Source of the DNA: Alphaproteobacteria bacterium MarineAlpha3_Bin4
GTDB taxonomy: Bacteria > Pseudomonadota > Alphaproteobacteria > Rhodospirillales > Casp-alpha2
DNA length: 15,624 nucleotides
NCBI GenBank assembly: GCA_002938045.1
Contig: PTLJ01000010.1
Span: 1 to 15,624 of the forward strand
Direction: 5' to 3'
The notes under the pieces were generated by a model that ran no database searches, was not told where the DNA came from, and saw only the letters and a list, made by a program, of their open reading frames with translations. The position numbers were made by a program, and so were the translations under genes. Shown here piece after piece: positions 13,510-15,624 of the stretch. Position 1 is the first letter of the stretch. Each line of letters starts with the position of its first letter.

Positions 13510-14370
13510 ATGTTTTTTATCATCGGATTGCTGATCGTTTTTGGCGCCGTATTGGGTGGTTATTCCGTTCACGGCGATCTTGGAATTCTGTGGCAGCCGA
13601 TCGAGTTCGTAATCATTCTTGGTGCAGGTCTCGGCGCGTTCATCATTTCCAACCCGAAATCGGTCCTCAGTGGGGCTGCTAAATCTTTCGGCACGTTGAT
13701 CAAAGGTCCCAAGTACAACAAGGAATCCTACACGGAACTCCTTGGCGTTCTCTTTACGGTATTCAGGCTCGCTAAGACGAAAGGCGACCTCGCCCTTGAG
13801 GCCCATGTCGAAAAGCCCGCGGAGAGTACGTTGTTCGGTACCTTCCCAAAGTTTCATGGCGATCATCACGCACTCGAGTTCCTTTGCGATTACTTGCGCC
13901 TACTGACCCTTGGCGCTAGTAACCCGCACGAAGTCGAAGCGGTGATGGATGAGGAACTGGAAATTCATCACAACGAACTCCACGCCATCTCCACCGCCTG
14001 GGCCAACTTTGGTGACGCAGTGCCCGCGCTCGGCATCGTGGCCGCAGTGCTCGGTGTTATCGTGACCATGAGTTCAATTACGGAACCACCGGAAATTTTG
14101 GGTGGCTTGATCGCCGCTGCGTTAGTCGGAACCTTCAGCGGTATCTTCGCTTCCTATGGTGTTCTGACACCGATGGCGAAGTCGCTGGAAGCAACTTACA
14201 ACGCCGATCACCATTATTTTCTTTGCATCAAAGTCGCGTTAACCGGACACATGCAAGGCTATGCACCACAGGTCTCCGTCGAATTCGCTCGCAAGACCCT
14301 GGCCACTCCGATGCGACCCAGCTTTGCCGAGGTGGAGGAGATGTTAGGAGCCCTGCCGAAACCGGGGTAA
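13510..14370 (+). CDS. motA: flagellar motor stator protein MotA
   Basis: MotA forms the five-subunit ring around the MotB dimer and converts ion flow into flagellar rotation at the inner membrane. The 286-aa product has two N-terminal membrane segments (about 2-20, 32-48), a large cytoplasmic domain (about 50-165) with PKYNKESYTELLGVLF and GASNPHEVEAVMDEELE, then two membrane segments. Two channel prolines are conserved: P172 in DAVPALGIVAAVLGVI and P221 in SYGVLTPMAKSLE. Length matches the 285-295-residue proteobacterial type. The ATG at 13510 is preceded by AGAGG at an acceptable distance. motB follows after 34 nt. The motor force-generating loop near 86-97 carries K91 and E97 where E. coli has Arg90 and Glu98. 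Confidence 0.95.
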   Translation: MFFIIGLLIVFGAVLGGYSVHGDLGILWQPIEFVIILGAGLGAFIISNPKSVLSGAAKSFGTLIKGPKYNKESYTELLGVLFTVFRLAKTKGDLALEAHVEKPAESTLFGTFPKFHGDHHALEFLCDYLRLLTLGASNPHEVEAVMDEELEIHHNELHAISTAWANFGDAVPALGIVAAVLGVIVTMSSITEPPEILGGLIAAALVGTFSGIFASYGVLTPMAKSLEATYNADHHYFLCIKVALTGHMQGYAPQVSVEFARKTLATPMRPSFAEVEEMLGALPKPG

Positions 14371-14404
14371 TCTATTGAGGTGAGGAGCATATCAGGCTTG
14401 AGGC

Positions 14405-15337
14405 ATGGCGGAGAACGGCGCAAAACAACCGATAATAATCAAGAAAGTCAACAAGGGCGGCCATGCCCATCATGGCGGCGCTTGGAAAATCGCCTATGCC
14501 GACTTCGTGACCGCGATGATGGCTTTCTTCCTGCTGCTGTGGCTTTTGAGCTCGGTCACGCAGGAGCAACTAGAGGGCATTTCCAACTACTTCGATCCGA
14601 CTGATGTAACGGAGGCACAATTCAGCGGAAGCGGTGGCCTTCTTGGCGGTAAGACCGTGACCGAAGAGGGGGCAGCCACTGATAGCATCACCATGGATCT
14701 GCCACCGCCGAAGGCCGGCGCCGGCTCTGCAGCGGCGCTAATAAGTGAGAACGAAGACGAACAGTTCGAGGAAGCCAAGCAACAGATCGAGGATGCGCTT
14801 CAGAGCTTACCGAATCTGAAGAAATTGGCCGAGAGCCTAATGATCGAGAACATCCCGGAGGGGTTAAAAATTCAGCTTATAGATCAGGACGGCCTAGCCT
14901 TGTTCCCTAGCGGCAGTGCTAAGATGTACCTGCATACACGGCGGTTAATCGAAGTTGTCAGCAAGGTGATTATGAGTCTGCCGCAGCAGATCTCCATCTC
15001 CGGCCATACGGACGCAGTACCGTTTCTTGCTAGCGGCGGCTATAGCAACTGGGAGCTTTCGTCCGACCGCGCCAACTCGGCTCGCCGTGAATTGCTGCAT
15101 TTCAAGGTTCCGGCACAGAGGTACTCCAGGGTCGTCGGAAAGGCGGCTACCGAGCCTCTGCTACCCGACGACCCGAAGAATTCCCGTAACCGCCGTTTGT
15201 CGATCATTCTCCTGCGCGGAACCGATGCCAACATTACGGCCAACATCCGGAAAAAAGAAGAGGTTCTACCTGGCCTTAACGCTATCAAGAAACGGCAGCT
15301 CGAGCAGCCGGGCGCTGCGCCCGCGGCTGGGCAATAA
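14405..15337 (+). CDS. motB: flagellar motor stator protein MotB
   Basis: MotB pairs with MotA and anchors the stator to peptidoglycan. The 310-aa product has a short basic cytoplasmic N-terminus (IIIKKVNKGGHAHHGGAWK), one membrane helix (about 27-49) with the essential proton-carrying Asp33 in WKIAYADFVTAMMAFF, an acidic periplasmic linker, and a C-terminal OmpA/MotB domain (about 155-275) with ISGHTDAVPF, NWELSSDRANSARREL and SRNRRLSIILLR. The Asp33 context is of the MotB (proton) type. The ATG at 14405 follows motA by 34 nt with a weak TGAGG ribosome binding site. The tail is basic then Ala/Pro-rich. No other flagellar gene is present in the window, so motAB appear as a stand-alone pair here. 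Confidence 0.96.
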   Translation: MAENGAKQPIIIKKVNKGGHAHHGGAWKIAYADFVTAMMAFFLLLWLLSSVTQEQLEGISNYFDPTDVTEAQFSGSGGLLGGKTVTEEGAATDSITMDLPPPKAGAGSAAALISENEDEQFEEAKQQIEDALQSLPNLKKLAESLMIENIPEGLKIQLIDQDGLALFPSGSAKMYLHTRRLIEVVSKVIMSLPQQISISGHTDAVPFLASGGYSNWELSSDRANSARRELLHFKVPAQRYSRVVGKAATEPLLPDDPKNSRNRRLSIILLRGTDANITANIRKKEEVLPGLNAIKKRQLEQPGAAPAAGQ

Positions 15338-15497
15338 GGGGTGTTGAGGGGTGTAAATATATCAACAGTGGCTAACGTTGGATGGCTAGAATTCTCGGTT
15401 CGGTGCCGGTTCAATCTCGAACAATTGTTTCGCACTCGATATTCATCTACCCCTTCCCCAATGAGAGGATGTCTATATCTGCTAACGTAGCCTGAAC
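15338..15497. other. intergenic region between motB and ate
   Basis: This 160-nt stretch contains a 10-bp palindrome AACAATTGTT (15420-15429) and two copies of GCTAACGT (near 15371 and 15481). No strong terminator hairpin with a T-run and no convincing promoter was found. Confidence 0.4.
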
Positions 15498-15624
15498 ATG
15501 AAACATAAGCCCATTCACGATACGCGGTTCTTTTTCGCAACCGCGCCCCTGCCCTGCCCCTATCTTCCTGACCGCGTCGAGCGCCGTGTCGTTACGGACC
15601 TTTTGGGACGCGACTCTGCAACTT
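15498..15624 (+). CDS. ate: arginyl/leucyl-tRNA-protein transferase (Ate/Bpt), 5' part only
   Basis: The ATG at 15498 opens a frame to the window end (42 codons) reading MKHKPIHDTRFFFATAPLPC and then PYLPDRVERRVVTDLLG. The PCPYLPxRxERxVxTxLxG pattern after an FFxxxPxPC lead is the characteristic N-terminus of bacterial Ate/Bpt aminoacyl-tRNA-protein transferases, which add Leu or Arg to N-terminal Asp/Glu for N-degron degradation by ClpS/ClpAP. The N-terminal Cys (C20) belongs to the expected conserved cysteine set. About 200 further residues should lie beyond the edge. Arginyl versus leucyl specificity cannot be told from this fragment. The ribosome binding site is weak. Confidence 0.85.
   Translation, partial: MKHKPIHDTRFFFATAPLPCPYLPDRVERRVVTDLLGRDSAT

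Noticed and set aside
15040..15540. Minus-strand reading frame of 166 codons over the motB 3' end and downstream
   Set aside because: Antisense to the conserved OmpA-like domain of MotB and to the start of ate; no recognisable motifs.

Overview
The window reads as a stretch of an alphaproteobacterial chromosome, most likely Rhodospirillales or a close relative. The evidence is the gene order rpiB-(glyA)-nrdR-ribD-ribE-ribB-ribH, a MucR/Ros-type regulator, a small protein resembling DUF6898, a fused isobutyryl-CoA mutase (IcmF), and an Asp-type (Mg-dependent style) HemB. The lineage is inferred from protein recall, not from a database search.

Left part (1-4606, all minus strand): a riboflavin biosynthesis and nucleotide metabolism operon reading rpiB -> glyA remnant -> nrdR -> ribD -> ribE -> ribB -> ribH, with ribH running off the left edge. 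Spacing is tight throughout (3 to 28 nt, with a 20-nt nrdR/ribD overlap). A plausible sigma70-type promoter lies upstream of rpiB. Two things stand out. glyA is reduced to its first 118 codons. The C-terminal GTP cyclohydrolase II-like half of RibB has lost its zinc cysteines (RibBX type).

Middle (4607-9713): a MucR-family regulator on plus with a good promoter and ribosome binding site; a decayed peroxiredoxin-like gene on minus; then icmF (B12-binding domain, MeaB-like GTPase and mutase in one chain) followed by a small DUF6898-like gene, both on minus. Between icmF and the divergent hemB lies a 74-bp nearly perfect inverted repeat. It is centred on a 14-bp palindrome that resembles MerR-family (LiuR-like) operators of branched-chain amino acid catabolism.

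Right part (9714-15624): hemB, the C-terminal remnant of a penicillin acylase-like gene, and threonine dehydratase with an ACT domain, all on plus. On minus there is a membrane-anchored methyltransferase preceded by two short unrecognised ORFs that may form an operon with it. The motA-motB stator pair is on plus, and the first 42 codons of an arginyl/leucyl-tRNA-protein transferase gene reach the right edge.

Three recognisable decayed genes in 15.6 kb (glyA, peroxiredoxin, penicillin acylase) suggest ongoing gene loss. No tRNA, rRNA, CRISPR array, insertion sequence or riboswitch was recognised. I see no clearly new multi-gene system. The best leads are the icmF/hemB inverted repeat, the glyA truncation inside an otherwise intact operon, and the unknown ORFs beside the membrane methyltransferase.
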